From: Terebella lapidaria
Taxonomy: Eukaryota > Annelida > Polychaeta > Terebellida > Terebellidae
Reading direction: 5' to 3'
Assembly (NCBI GenBank): GCA_949152475.1
Contig: OX424566.1
Coordinates: 31,348,423-31,412,422 of the forward strand
DNA length: 64,000 nucleotides
Each line of letters begins with the position of its first letter. Positions within the stretch are counted from its first letter, which is position 1. Positions 1 to 37,681 of this stretch are shown here, piece by piece. The notes below the pieces were generated by a model that had not been told where the DNA came from, searched no databases, and worked only from the letters and a program-made list of their open reading frames with translations. The translations under genes were made by a program, and so were the position numbers.

Positions 1-1113
1 AGCGGGGAGGATAACGAGATATTAAACAGTCTTTCAAATATTGTAGGCTTTGACCATGTTGACTATTATGTGTGAGCATACAACCCCCCCCCCCCCACCC
101 ACCGCATCTCAGCCAGCACAGAGAATGGTCCCCTATAGGCTACTAGTATTAACTGTGGGGGTGGAGGTGAATTGGAGCGTTGGTTGACAACAGATCGAGC
201 ATCCATCCGTCTGTCCGTGTGAAGTAGGCATAAGTACATGCAGTGACTGACAATGTGACATGCACGGGGCTGCACATTGTCGAGGCAGAGAGTGCCAGGA
301 ATCGTACATTTGAGTAGCAAATGATGTTATATTTACTTGATGCTGTACCTGAACAACATTGCATCTTTACGATAATGACAGACACTACTAAGCATACCAG
401 TATTATAAATCTGCCCAGAATATAGACTGGTATTTTGTACATATATCAGTCAGTTTAGTAGTATATTCATGTGCATTTATTTTTGCTGTACTGTAAAGTT
501 TGGGAATTTTATCCATTCGCGAAAATCGCAAAATACATACCTGGAATACAAAATTTTGTCCCATGAATATTGGAATGTGATGTTTGCAAAGAACACATTT
601 TATATTTTGGATATGGTTATCATCGTAATTAACAATTATTGTGGCGAGTGCAATAGTTATTGCCTCAAAATTTTTTCTTGGTCAAATTGTCTTCCTATGC
701 CCCTGGAAAAACGCTGGAAAGTTACAAAAAACACCCCTCGAAAAATATAGTTGTGGGAGAGTATGCTTGTTAATTAGGTGTTACCTCATTTGTAGCACAC
801 TTATTACTTAAGACATCGATTGTTTGAGAGTATGCATGTTAATTAAGTGTTAGGTCATTTGGAGATGTTTACTCAAGATTACTTAAGATTTCGTGTGTTT
901 AGGTATGACAAGTTCAATGGTCGAAATAAGTGTTCAATGTAAATGTGCATGTCAAATTACTCAATTGTTCAACATTTTGGATCAGTTATCCATAAAACAT
1001 ACATTTTTGTTGCTGTTTGCACGATAGTGAAGGATTGGCTCAAGTTAATGGTCTGCACCCAACTGACGAGTCCTGGACAGACTGTATGGGCCACTAACGT
1101 ATAACGGGATGAA

Positions 1114-1194
1114 ACACAGCCAATAATTTAGTATTGTAAATAAACATACACGTGTAAATAAACCTACAATAAAGAGTGAATTTATTGGCTGTGT
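1114..1194. repeat. Small inverted-repeat element
   Basis: ACACAGCCAATAA at 1114-1126 is matched by its exact complement TTATTGGCTGTGT at 1182-1194, enclosing 55 bp. Confidence 0.6.
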
Positions 1195-1765
1195 ATTGGG
1201 GATTTCCTCATTGAATGCAATTGAATAGATTTGAAGATGGTAGGGATTTGAGAATGAAAGGACCTATTTTGATCAGATTGTAATACTTACCATGCTGGAT
1301 TTACTGGTCAGGTTTCTCTGAGCAGCAAGCACTTCATGTATGTTTGGGTATGTGAAGTTGGAGGTAAGGGTGATTATACACACCGGCCTCTTCTCCACAG
1401 AAATACATGCTTGAATGAGGTTGTTCATCCATCTCTCCCTCTGTCCGTTCAGATACATGTACATCTTTGTGAACACTGCTCTGTCATGACAGATCTTCAA
1501 CTCGAATCGAAAGTTACTAAGGTATAATCTTTATTAGACACATTGATATTCTTCTGCGGGTGTCTGCTCAGATACGCAGACGGCCTACATAATATTAAAT
1601 TATACGGAATTGGATGCTGTGCACCTACTTCCCTTTCGTCATACGTTTTCCACTTTGTTAGATTTATTGAAAACTGTACATAACAATTGAGTCAAGTTAC
1701 CTACATGTTATCTTCTCTAGATATATATTCTGAAATATCCAATCAATTTAACTGTAACTGTCGGG

Positions 1766-1812
1766 CGAATCTTAATACACGTATATGTACGAATCTTAAT
1801 ACACGTATATGT
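1766..1812. repeat. 24-bp tandem duplication
   Basis: CGAATCTTAATACACGTATA with TGTA occurs twice in succession. Confidence 0.7.
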
Positions 1813-3310
1813 GATTCCTTATTGGTTTCTGAATATGATATGCAAGGTTGGGGTTTTGAAGTCAGTATAGACGGCTCTAGCCGATGTTCCTGAGTATCAG
1901 TCTCATTGATAACCCACGTTTTCCATTCACGAAGGAGTTAACCGTACACTAGTGATGAATGTTGTTTGGATATGTATTGTCCTCAACTTTTGGCGATCTT
2001 ACACAGTTACATTAGTGTCTAGTCATCGTGAAAGCGTTGAGTAATCCGTGAGTAAAAAGCTCATGTAATTGCGTCAGATTTCTGTTTCGACCCTGTCAAA
2101 AGTTTATATACCGCCAGCAAATGGAACAAGTATGACAGCATCAGCCGCTTCAGAATGGATCCAAGTCGACTCTTGTAGTGAAGTTGGAATATGATATAGT
2201 AAAGGAAATTCTCTGGTAAATTATCAAAGAACTACTACATTCAAACTAAAATTGAATTGTTTTACTGAAGTGAGTTTTGTTGTTTGTTTCTCTTACAATA
2301 ATATAAAACATACTAGTCTATGTGTTACCATTTTATGCATTTAGAGTAAATAAACTATTCTATTAAGAGCAACTAAATTGTTCATAATTTTGACATGAAA
2401 CAAACAGATCACGGTTGAGTAATACCAGTAACCAATCATTTCATTTTACGAGTATTGTAGTCTAATAGTGCCTGTTGATAATATACGTTAACGGATCTAC
2501 ATGTTCACATCGTCAATCGTAGTAGTTTGACTGTACAGTGTACTGAAATGCCTGTTGAAAGTTCGCTGCAAACTCGATCATCATTGCACATTTTGCACAA
2601 TTCACATTGTAATATTTGTAACAGTTCGATGATACACATGTGTGACCCAATAAGACTAGTATACTGTCCAATATTTTGTGAGAAATGAAATAATTTGGTC
2701 AAACTCATGTAAAACTGGTGTGTTGTCTTTTATGGAACATAGAAGTAAACTGTAATATTAGGTTTCATCAGAAATACATAAAGAGTCTCTCTTACGTTTT
2801 TCTGGATTCATTGATCGAACTTCATTCCATAATTTCTACCATTTACAATGTATAGGATTCACAACAAAATTGCACAGTATTACATTGTACATACACGCTA
2901 TTTTGGTTCAATACTTTATTTTTTTGTCGTCCATCTTGATTGATTTCACATGCTAATTGTTTTTTGTCCCTCCTATCCACTTGTTACTTAGTTTGTATGT
3001 AAAACCTTTCATATATATATTCTCAATCTGATTCTGTGGGGACTCTTGGGATTCCAATGGATGTCCAAACATATAGCTGCATGATGAGAGGCACATACAG
3101 TGCACAGTTTTATCATAATTCTGGCAAGTACACCACTATTTCCAAATTTAGTCGTTGGTACATGTACAAGCCAAGGCAAAATTATACACCATTATGTCTA
3201 TATATACACCTCGTGTGCATCATTCAAATTATTATTTTTTTTTTAGCTATTTGGTTCCAACGATATAAATTTATTGGCACTGACCATTAAACTTCAAAAC
3301 GACTGAAATA

Positions 3311-3354
3311 AGTTCAACCACAAACCCATAAGAGCTTATGGGTTTCTGGTTCAA
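3311..3354. repeat. Long hairpin
   Basis: AAACCCATAAG at 3322-3332 pairs perfectly with CTTATGGGTTT at 3335-3345 across 2 nt; the pairing continues imperfectly into GTTCAACCA/TGGTTCAAC on both sides. Confidence 0.6.
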
Positions 3355-6115
3355 CGCGTAATGTGTATTTGTACCAAATGGCCTTGTGTATTGTCTATGG
3401 TTAGAGCGTATAAACTTTTTGACCCAGCATGATAATGGATCAGTTATCGTAAATGAGGGAAGCTCGGTTGGGGTCACGGTAACGACTCCATTTCGCATAC
3501 CATGTACATCATCTGAAAACCTTTCTCCACTGGATCAATTCTTCAGGTTCCTTGCGTGTCTGAAAACTGAATGGGCTGTTGTCTTGTCTTCCCTGCGTTG
3601 GCTCTGTCGCGAAATTTCTCTTACGGGAATCCGAGAGAGAACTGCAGACCTTGAAGTTGGCCAGAAAACATACAATGCACACGCCACTAGCCGGCTTCTC
3701 GTCCGGCCAAATCACGTGCATCCTACAAATGTACAAACATACATTATATGCATCTGCAACAACAGAAAAACATGAGAGATCTCTCCTATGTATTTTTGGC
3801 TGCAGTGATACATGGACGGATGGATGGACGGACGGACGAGCGGCGTCCCCTCTGGTCTTCTCTCCCTTTAACTGCCGCCGTCTCGTCAGTACACAGAATC
3901 AAACGCACGCTTATAACCAGCCATTCTGCTACACGCCGTCCCGCCCACATCCCCCACCCCCATCATCCCACCCCCATCATCTCCACCCCCACCATCGACT
4001 CGCACAGCCCTATCAGCCATGGATTGTTCACGTACACACATTTCGGCAAAAGTCTGAGATGATCCAGGGAGGTTGTGCGTCGTGGTTGAATTTCCAGCAA
4101 AATATGTATATATTTATATATATACATATATACTGTCATGCATACTTTTGACAAACGATATATATCAGTATAATGCCCGATGTCAGGATGTCACGTGTTG
4201 ATTCTGGCAGTCCGCATTTCATGACATAGCGCGTCGTTTTGTTGAGATAAACCTATAGTATCCTACAGTATACCCCGATTTTATTGAACAGATTTCTTCA
4301 GAGTGCCTGAGAATAATTCATTTGATCAAGATGCCAACTTTCCCCTTGTTTCCAGGCCGGCACCTGTCGGCAAATTTTACGCAGAATCTTCTTACCTGAA
4401 CTAGTGACAAAATGTTCGAGTTAGGATTTTTCTGACGGGCATCAATGTGGAAATGAAAAAAAAAATTAGCCTTACACAAACTTGTTGGGGGTTGACTCTA
4501 GATAAATCCCAAGCAAGTTTGTACGACTTCTCGTGAAATAGCAGATTGAAATCGGGAGGTTGCTGCCATAAATCAGGTCTGGCCCCACATTTAGTGAGCT
4601 GATCATGAATGCCATTGTCAAATAAGCCATTGTCACCCATACAAACCCCACGGCTTTACGTGCGATAATTGCCACGCACATGTTTGAACCTGATTGACCT
4701 GCCACCTGGCGAATATCCACTGAATTACACAGTCAATTATACCAAGACGGGCATCATGTTCGGCGCCCCTACGACATGACATAAAACCCTACGACACAAG
4801 CAAATGCACTTAGTCGTCTTCATCGTGTTTCAATCTATCCACAAACGAAACTTGGAAGATCTTAATGTACTGGAACAGTTTGAAATGCTGCTGTGAACAT
4901 CACCGAAAACTCATCAAAATACCAGGAATTGACGTAGCAGCGTGAGGATTTTCTCAATGGAGAAAAAACTTGATGCTAATCCGACAGATATATATCTAGC
5001 GTAAAAATATCCCCACGTCCTTACGTGAGTTTTTTTTTACTCAAATTCGCAATGTACCAGACTGATGTTCTTTGATTTTGTAGTGACTTATGCCAGAACA
5101 TTTGTCTGATCCAGCAGTTAGATTTCCTCAGAAATTCACTCGGCTCAATACAGTTTGATCCGTATATCTCCGACTTCAAATGGCATCATTGATTACACAG
5201 TACAGACGATTTGATCTTAATTCTGCGACATAAAATACCATCTGATGACGTAATTGAGAGAGCTTTACCTTCATGTTTATGGTGTCATTTCCCAGTGTCA
5301 CTTCTCTCCACCAGACGTACAACTGATTACCGAGGGTGAGAGGTCGGCTGCATTCGGTCTGGATTCTCCACCACTTATGTGAGCTCCGATGACTGTGAAA
5401 TGGAGATTCTATTGGAGCGTATTGATTCCAGCCAGTTTCCGACCTTTTCACAATCATTCTTAACCCTTGCTGTTTCACTGGGAGGATGGTGAAAGTATCA
5501 AGACTTTTACCCAAAATGTTATGGTTTAGTACGCCCACTGGTATTGTCTGTACTCTGTAGAGTGGACATTGTAATCATAACAACATGCTACGCATTGAGC
5601 TTGCTTTCCAAATGTATTGTACAATTAATCGTTTCCCTGTATATCAATAGGGATGATTACCAATATTCCTGTCATTATTTGGTTGTCAAAAAACAAATCA
5701 CATTTTAAAATCATGATTTATGGAAGCTCCAGATGATAGATCACATTCTGATAGCACACTGTGCTGGCTTATAGGAGCCTGCAGTCATTAGTCAGCTTTG
5801 TCCAAACACTATCAATCACCCCCCCACCCCCCCACTTCCTCCCCCCTGATCTACTTTAGTACCCTGACAACGGCCCAGGCATTTATCTTGTTAATTGGCC
5901 GCAGGGAGGAGACCCAAGTTAGTGACAGGTTTTGGGGGTTTAAGGTTACAGGGAGAGGCTGGATCAGAGATGAGTGATCACTCAACCCTTGTAGGAACCA
6001 ACAGGTCAGAACATTCTTCTTGTTCAAGATCTTGCACGAGAATTTGTGAACTCTCCATCATAATATCGTCAAAATAATATTCCAATTGTACACATCAACA
6101 TCATCAAGATGGATA

Positions 6116-6275
6116 GTTTGTGACATACAGGTTTGTGACAGAGGTTTTGTGACAGACAGTTTGTGACAGAGAATTTGTGACAGACAGTTTGTGACAGAGG
6201 TTTTGTGACAGACAGGTTTGTGACAGAGTTTTTGTGACAGACAGGTTGTTTGTGACACAGTTTGTCTCTGTGTCT
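6116..6275. repeat. TTTGTGACAGA minisatellite
   Basis: About nine irregular copies of a 14-18 bp unit around TTTGTGACAGACAG lie in tandem. The open frame across it is a by-product of the repeat. Confidence 0.8.
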
Positions 6276-6735
6276 GTTCTGGAATCTGTCTGGTTTCAGC
6301 AGCAGTGTCGCTGGAGCAGTTGATGATCACCGCCATCCGGGGAAACAAACTTTTCAAGCTATTTGCCATGATTAGCCGCTAGTTTTGTGGTTCCCGTGGG
6401 TACTGTAAACACCCTCCTGTTACCATGGATATGTGGACCATAGCAACCATTGGTACCTGACCCCTGTGAGGTTTTGGTGCCAAAGGTCCCATCGATTGTT
6501 GTATTGAGCTGAAGCATATGAAGTGTAATCGATAATTGGTTTCTCACCACAAGCAAAAATACTCCAATTGAAGTAAATTCCCTAAAAGTATCACTGTATG
6601 TAGCCAGTAGATATCTAGACCCAGGCGGTGAAGCATGTTATTCCAAGTCTCTGGTCAGTTGTGTGTCTTAGTGGGTAACTATGGAATTGTGAAGGGGAGT
6701 GCTCAGGGCAGTTGTAGAGAGGGTTATCATAGTTA

Positions 6736-7782
6736 GGCCACACCAATTTATAAAGTTGGTCTATGGATTTTTGTCCGAGAAAAATCGTACGTGGGAGCGA
6801 CATTTTTTTTACATTTAATACTAAATTTTTTGTCTTTGGAATATTTCACTTGAAAAATGGTGCGAGCGATATATTTTTTTTTACAAACAATTTCTGTCTT
6901 TGGAATTTAGATTGCCAAAATTTGTGCGAGGGGTTTTATTTTAAGTGATAAGTTATGTATTTGCCGCTTATTTTGATAGTGTGTTCGACCGTCATGACCT
7001 TAAAAAATATAAATTGGCCAGTTTGGCGGGAAACTAGGATCATTTAAACCAATTATAACCTGTTCTCTTCTCTGTTAACCCTTCTATATAGAGGTTGTAT
7101 GGGTGAATTTTAGTAAATGAACAATTCATTATGTATTGTTTGCCTTTTTGCACAGGAAATAGTTTAGAAATTTGTGAACGGTTTTTAATGTGTCATGTTG
7201 AATTACATGTCATGTTTTTGATGATGCAATTAAGTTTTGTCTAAAATAACGCAGTATTGCAGTATTACTGAGTAAAAATCCAAACTGTCCTGCTGTGTTC
7301 AAATAACTATAGGTAGATATATAGATGTATATGTTTTAGAAGAATTATCTATCCCAAGATACTATTAGTTAAACTCCGGAAGATTTTTGCAATCCAATTA
7401 GAATAAATACGTTTAAACTAAACTTTAAACTATATTCTGTGAAAATCATGTATATCAACATTTCACGCCAGGCAAACAAGCCCGGAGCGGTGCCAAAGGC
7501 CCAAAATGCAGATATTTTTATGCTTACAGGTGATCCTGTGTAGTGTTGGCACACAATGATTCAAACAGTTCCTCTGGAAACGTCGATATCGACTCTTTAA
7601 ATGTGATTTTTTGACAACCATTTGGATGAATTCAAACTGTGATTTTGATTTGGGGCAAAAACTAAGTTGTCGATGGATTTCATTAGCCCAAAATTGGTGC
7701 GGCGATTTTTTTTACCGAAATTTTTAGAATGAATTTTCAGGGGCGGCGATTCCATCGACCAACTCTATATATTGGTGTGGCC
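6736..7782. mobile_element. Non-autonomous DNA transposon, PIF/Harbinger-like
   Basis: The left end GGCCACACCAATTTATAAAG and the right end are inverted repeats for about 33 bp (right end read inward: GGCCACACCAATATATAGAG, then TTGGTCGATGGA). Both ends are flanked by TTA (6733-6735 and 7783-7785), the 3-bp target duplication typical of PIF/Harbinger. No transposase frame is seen inside the 1047 bp, so it is a deletion derivative or large MITE. Confidence 0.75.
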
Positions 7783-9061
7783 TTATGGGTGGAAAATATT
7801 GGTATTTCGGGAGCTGTTCATCAATATTTTCTATCAGTGTTACATGCTCTACGATCCCGTGTGTCCTGTTTTGTTGCCGGGAAACGTCGTCACAAATCTG
7901 CCGCAGTCAGCTCAAACAGCCGGATATCTGGAGATGGTCACATTGAGATGAGAGATGATACATGTGTCAACAGAGATTTGTTTGATGTAAATTGCTTTTG
8001 TACAATGATAAAAACATTTCTCAGCATGATTGCAAGAGTATCCGGACATGTTTGATCACAACATGTTTAGTTGTGATTATAAATTCGGACTACATAGTAA
8101 GACAGAGGTCAATGCAGTGCTTTTAGATATTCACTTCAGCTTGTTCAAATTTGTATTTTTGTCTTTGTAAATCAAGAATCATTGCAGCAAATTATGATCT
8201 TCATATGTATGGATACAGACAGATCAATAGAGGCAAAGTTTCTTCCAAGCAGTATATTTATTCCCAAAAAAAAGATATGCAGTCCCAGGATCCAGGGATC
8301 ACTGCACTTGAACTGGAAAATCCCATCTTATTACCTTACTGGGAAGAAAGAAGCAGTCTATAGTTTATACTGATCTACCAATAGTCCAGATTAATGTTTT
8401 ATCATCAATACTCAGTTTTCAGATTATGTAAGAACAGGAGGAGCAGATCAGTACTGTTCTTGTCTGTAGATATTTCCTGTACAAGTACATACATATAATA
8501 ATCACACATAAATTGTTTGTCTCTTTCTGTATTTTGGTGAACCTTGCCATATAAAAATATGTGATATTGGCAGCAAGTTATGGATTTTTCCATATCTTTC
8601 TGATTGAACGAAGAAAACTTAACAGCTATATATCTGCACTTGTATGACCAAACAGACGCCCCTTTCTAATTGATTTCGTTGCAAATTTCTGGTGGAGATA
8701 TTTTGAGTTTGTTTACATTACCGCCATTCTCGGTGCTTTGTATCTCGTGATGCAGTTCTATTTCAGCTTACTCGTGTATGTTCAAGCCAATCGAGCGTGA
8801 AATAGGTCAAGTCAGAGGTAAGTCTGAGTGGCACACAAAACAAAAGAAAATTGGCTGCTAGTACTGTCAAATGCTTGATTTATCCATCTGATCAAGCATA
8901 GTTTGTTTTGCAACCTATTTTTCTGAGACCACAGGCATAGATGTAACTTATTTGGAAAAGATAGTTTTCCTGCCAATATCACTTTAATCAGGCATTAAAT
9001 TAATCGATATTCATAGTACATGCTCGGTGCTGACCAGTAAGGCGACTGAAATTTGTCAACA

Positions 9062-9192
9062 ATAGATGGTTTGCAGATGACGTCATAATCCTGTTTGAGA
9101 ACAGGATCAGTATTGTATTGCCGTCCACTGTTGCCGTCCAGCCAATTCTTTTACATAAAAGGTGTTGAGTTGAGCAATAGCAAACCATCTAT
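9062..9192. mobile_element. 131-bp MITE containing a CRE-like site
   Basis: ATAGATGGTTTGC (9062-9074) is matched exactly by GCAAACCATCTAT (9180-9192). TGACGTCA lies just inside the left end. No transposase family can be assigned. Confidence 0.6.
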
Positions 9193-9253
9193 ACTAACTT
9201 CGCTATGCATGAACAGTTTTGTCAGAAGAAGGCATGCATGAAATGCAAGGTGG

Positions 9254-9379
9254 GGCCCAAGTATCATACACTGCGCCTTAATACTACTCGTCCACTAAAT
9301 GAATGCCATTTAATCCGTCTGTCACCTTTTTAATCCTCATTGAATATAGAAGAAGGCGCAGTGTATGATACTTTGGCCC
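9254..9379. mobile_element. MITE, first of a tandem pair
   Basis: The ends GGCCCAAGTATCATACACTG and CAGTGTATGATACTTTGGCC are inverted repeats that continue into GCGCCTT/AAGGCGC-type sequence. A second diverged copy follows within 10 bp. Confidence 0.7.
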
Positions 9380-9389
9380 AAGGTGGGTC

Positions 9390-9514
9390 GGCCCAAGTAC
9401 CGTACTCTGCTCCTTAATACTACTCGTCCACTGAAAACATACCATTTAATCCGTCTCGCACCTTTTTAATCCTTATTGAATATAGAGGAAGGCGCAGGAT
9501 CTGATACTTGGGCC
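9390..9514. mobile_element. MITE, second of a tandem pair
   Basis: This copy has the same layout as the first: GGCCCAAGTACCGTACTCTG start, shared centre TTAATACTACTCGTCCACT, and GATACTTGGGCC end. A more degraded relative appears near 46197-46290. Confidence 0.7.
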
Positions 9515-11137
9515 GGTGGGTCTATACCAAATGACTTCAATGAATAGGTATCAGGTATCCCATTACCTATGGCTATGGGGCATCTGTTATGAAGACATTC
9601 ATGTCAAAATATGGGATACATTTAAGTTCTGTATTAAAACATATTTAAGCAAAATTGTTTGTTGTTATGGCATATTAGCATGTGACACTATGGAATTCCT
9701 GCAAATGGTGAATTTCCAGCTAAAATAAAAGTAAGGTATGCAAATGGATATCTATGATTCATGGTGGCAGTTTTGTTGAAAGCCCAAAGAGACTTATCAG
9801 AATTCCTGGAGCACGGTGTGACTGTGAGACCTGTCAGCTGTGAATGTGGCTGTTCTGGGGACTTGTAATGCTGGAAGTTTGCTATTGCTATTGGTCAACA
9901 GTGACTTGTCAATTTGTTATCATTCTGGCTCCATTGAGAATACTTCAGGTAGTTGAAGATTTATAACATGATCATGTTCAGATATAAAGATACAAACACA
10001 TCTGCTACAGTTTACTAGTATTTGGTATTTGAGACACTTGTCGGAGAAGGCACAGGGCAGGAAATCACATTGAATTTTGTATCAAACATAAATTTAACAA
10101 CAAAAATCCAAATGCTTTGACATATATTGAAAAATTTGACAGCCTTAAAGGATGAGCCTTTTGATCAATGCAAGGCCATAAATTTGAAGTAATGTCTTGT
10201 TGAGAAGACAATGGAGAAGAGACATTATAAATCCACATGAAGATACTCTCAGCATGACGCTAAAAAGCATGGAATTCTATCTCAATCTATTCCCAAAAAT
10301 TATATACATGTACATGTATTAAATGAACAATCATCTATTGCACAGAAAAAGCATGACACAAAGTCACAATATTGGCCACTCTGTGACGTTGAAGATTGAC
10401 TGAGAATGTATCCTGTAACTGTACTCTGTGACACAGGTGTCACGCCGCCGATTATCCCCTGTTGCTGACAAAAACATGCATCTGTACGGTTCTCACGTGG
10501 CAGTGAAATGTAGAAATACAGCATGAGAGGAATTCTTGAGTCGTCTAGTGTCTTCTGGGACATTGTTCTGTGACAAGTAGCTTTTCTGTGACTTTTTCTG
10601 TCAGGTTGACCAAAAAACACTGGTTTCTTGCCATTTTGCAGCATGCTTTCTTTCCTAAAGGATCCACACAATGTCATGTTGATAGCAGAATAGCTGAGGT
10701 TCTGTCGCGATTGTCGTGTAAAGTTCCAAGGAAGCATCACTAGAATTCAAATTGAGCTGGGTTAATGTGGGATTTGTTGGCAAATAAATTCTGCAGTATT
10801 CAGCAACTTCTGCCCATGGTCCCTTAAAATCACATAATTAGATTGAAAAACATACTTCTGAAGCCAGTTAACTTTAGCATTTGAATAAACCATGATTATG
10901 TTGCCTGCAATCTTGAGTACGTATCAAGTACGGTAATGAGCCATCTGGTTACACTATATATAGAGAGGAAATCACTTATAAATGCTAAATAACAGACGTG
11001 TGGTCTCGCAAAGTGAGCTTGCTCTTCAACAATGCATGTTTTGATGTTTCATATTTCAAATACCAGGAACATTCATTCTGACTTTGTTCATACAAATGCC
11101 ATTGTGCAATACAAACACCAACTTAATTGAGTACCGG

Positions 11138-11643
11138 TACTGTACCGATTTCGCAAATCTTCACCACTGATGCGAGGGCGAAATGCTAAATGCAAACCAA
11201 TGCAATTACTGGCAATATGAGGCCAGCATCAACTCGCATGAAGAGGTTGCACAATGCCAACGCATCATCTGGCGGCTGTCTTGAACAGGCGAGCATTGTC
11301 TCGCACAGATGCGCGCATCTTTGATTTCGGATGTATAGGCATGCAAAGTACATGTACATAATACAGACTATATAATGTACGTAATACAGACTATATCAAC
11401 CAATTGACCATGTGCTTGTGAGCACATGCAAGCATATGATGGCCTTCACCAAAAAATTGTGGAATGCAAAAATGCATTTAGTATGCCACAGTGCCATTGA
11501 AAGCAATGCTAGGATTGGGCAGTGCTCGCATGTATTGGACTAGAATCAAGCAGCATGCTAGGTCATGCAAAGTAAGGCTAGCACATGCCAAATGCTAGCC
11601 TCAACATGCCAGCATTTTGGTGCAGATTTGCAAAATCGGTATC
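11138..11643. mobile_element. MITE, TA-type, longer copy
   Basis: Inverted ends TACCGATTTCGCAAATCTTC and TTTGCAAAATCGGTA flank a body rich in GCTAGCAT and GCATG words, starting with the same GAGGGCGAAATGCTAAATGC block as the element at 13424-13703. Confidence 0.6.
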
Positions 11644-13155
11644 GGATCTACCAGTCCAGTGGTAAATCTTTCAGTTACTTCTCACTGCTTACATGGGCTG
11701 TTCAAGGAATACATGCTTATGTAGTCAGAGCAGACTCTTGTGACACAAATCAATCACAAAGTCGTCAGAATTGTACTTGTATTCGAACGATTCCATCGAT
11801 GGTCCGTGACAATCTTTGATCTGCTGGGATGTGAACTACATGACATCAGTGTCCAGAAATTGGACCGATGTCACGTGGTACATGTATGTGTTGTGTTCCC
11901 AGATTGTCGACCGGCAGTGTAATGAAATGAGAATACCATGTCATAAGATTCCCCTTGAATGCCAGAAACAATAAAATATAATTGTACTTGGTACTTTCAT
12001 GGGACCCACCCCTTGTAATGTTAGTCCTGTATTTTCCAATCGTGCTATTGTTCCTCTGCATTTCCATGACTCTGCTCGCTGGAAAATTTGTGTGAACATG
12101 AAGAATGTACATTGTAATGCCAGCATTACAGAAAGAGTGTCTGCTAGTGGAAGATATTTAAATATTCTCATGAGATTTGTATTGCAGGAACATCCAAATC
12201 ACACATAATAATATGCCTAGCATTGCCATGGGCATTCTAGTAGTCCTCATAGCCTTATAAATAACATACTCGGCAAGTCTGAAATTATCTTGAAAGTTCC
12301 ATCAATCGCAGTGCTTATAGACAGGAAGTACGATAAATCTGATCCTATGGTCCCGATGGAGATAACAGTTGCCGCGGTGATGTTGTCATGGAAACAGGAT
12401 GTAGTCAATAGGCTGATCGATGGTCATAAGGAGGTGGGGGTTACGGGGTATAGTGGTCAGACTGACCTTCCCAGAAACTGTTCTCCCATAATGTCACCAT
12501 GGGAAACAGAGAAAGTATTACAGGTTCCGTTCATGTCAGACAAGCAGCCATATATCGGAAGTAGGTTATTTTGGGTCAGATGCCCCATTAGGAAGGAGTC
12601 CCTCAGCGGGTTTGGAATGTCTGAATTTGTCGCTACATTATTTTGCCCTTCCCCGTAAAATATTTACGATCCATAACTGGATATGTCTAGATCTATACAA
12701 AAAGCTCAGGGGCAGCAAATGGGCTACAATCCCACATCTCTGGCTAGCCAAGATAAAGACTGGACATCGTATATTTTTTATGCTCTATGTACAGCATAAA
12801 ATATCAATTGGTGATGTTGAAATTTTTGTTGATGGAACTTTCACATTCTGACTGTGTGAATTTTGTGTCTGAAAACTTCCTGCTTTGCGTCAAGTTGTCA
12901 TGCTTGCACAAGAATGACAAAACATGTACTAGTGGTTCATGAATGAAATGCATGTCTTCAAATGCAATGAAATTCCCACATCTACATGTATTCCATTCTG
13001 AAATCCACACTGATGAATGGTCAAATAAATGTTTTTCATAATCAAGCCTTATTTGCCAACATTTGTAATCCTGAAAATATATGTATACATCAATGCGGTT
13101 TGTTTCGAAAGAAGCACAAATTGATTATGTTGTCTCCCATTTCTGTATTTTGCAG

Positions 13156-37681
<24,526 letters not shown>

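Larger units (their letters stand above)
1..13155. other. No gene recognised; AT-rich intergenic or 5' intronic DNA with MITEs
   Basis: Open frames here are short, AT-rich and lack family motifs. The missing 5' exons of the mannosidase (tail, membrane anchor) may lie here or further upstream, but I could not identify them. Identified contents are the repeats and inverted-repeat elements listed separately. A reverse-strand open stretch at 5176-5538 is locally richer in GC and rather protein-like (SSHKWWRIQTECSRP) but has no ATG at its start and no recognisable family. Confidence 0.5.

Noticed and set aside
5176..5538. 120-codon reverse-strand frame with protein-like composition
   Set aside because: It begins at GTG, has no convincing exon boundaries and resembles no family I know. 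It is noted under the 1-13155 region instead of being called as a gene.
10300..10740. 146-codon reverse-strand open frame
   Set aside because: Composition is like its surroundings, it overlaps a stretch rich in CTGTGAC words, and no domain or splice support was seen.
11165..11185. Hammerhead-ribozyme-like core CTGATGCGAGGGCGAAA
   Set aside because: The invariant CTGANGA is broken (CTGATGC), and the related element at 13424 does not keep it, so there is no sign of selection.
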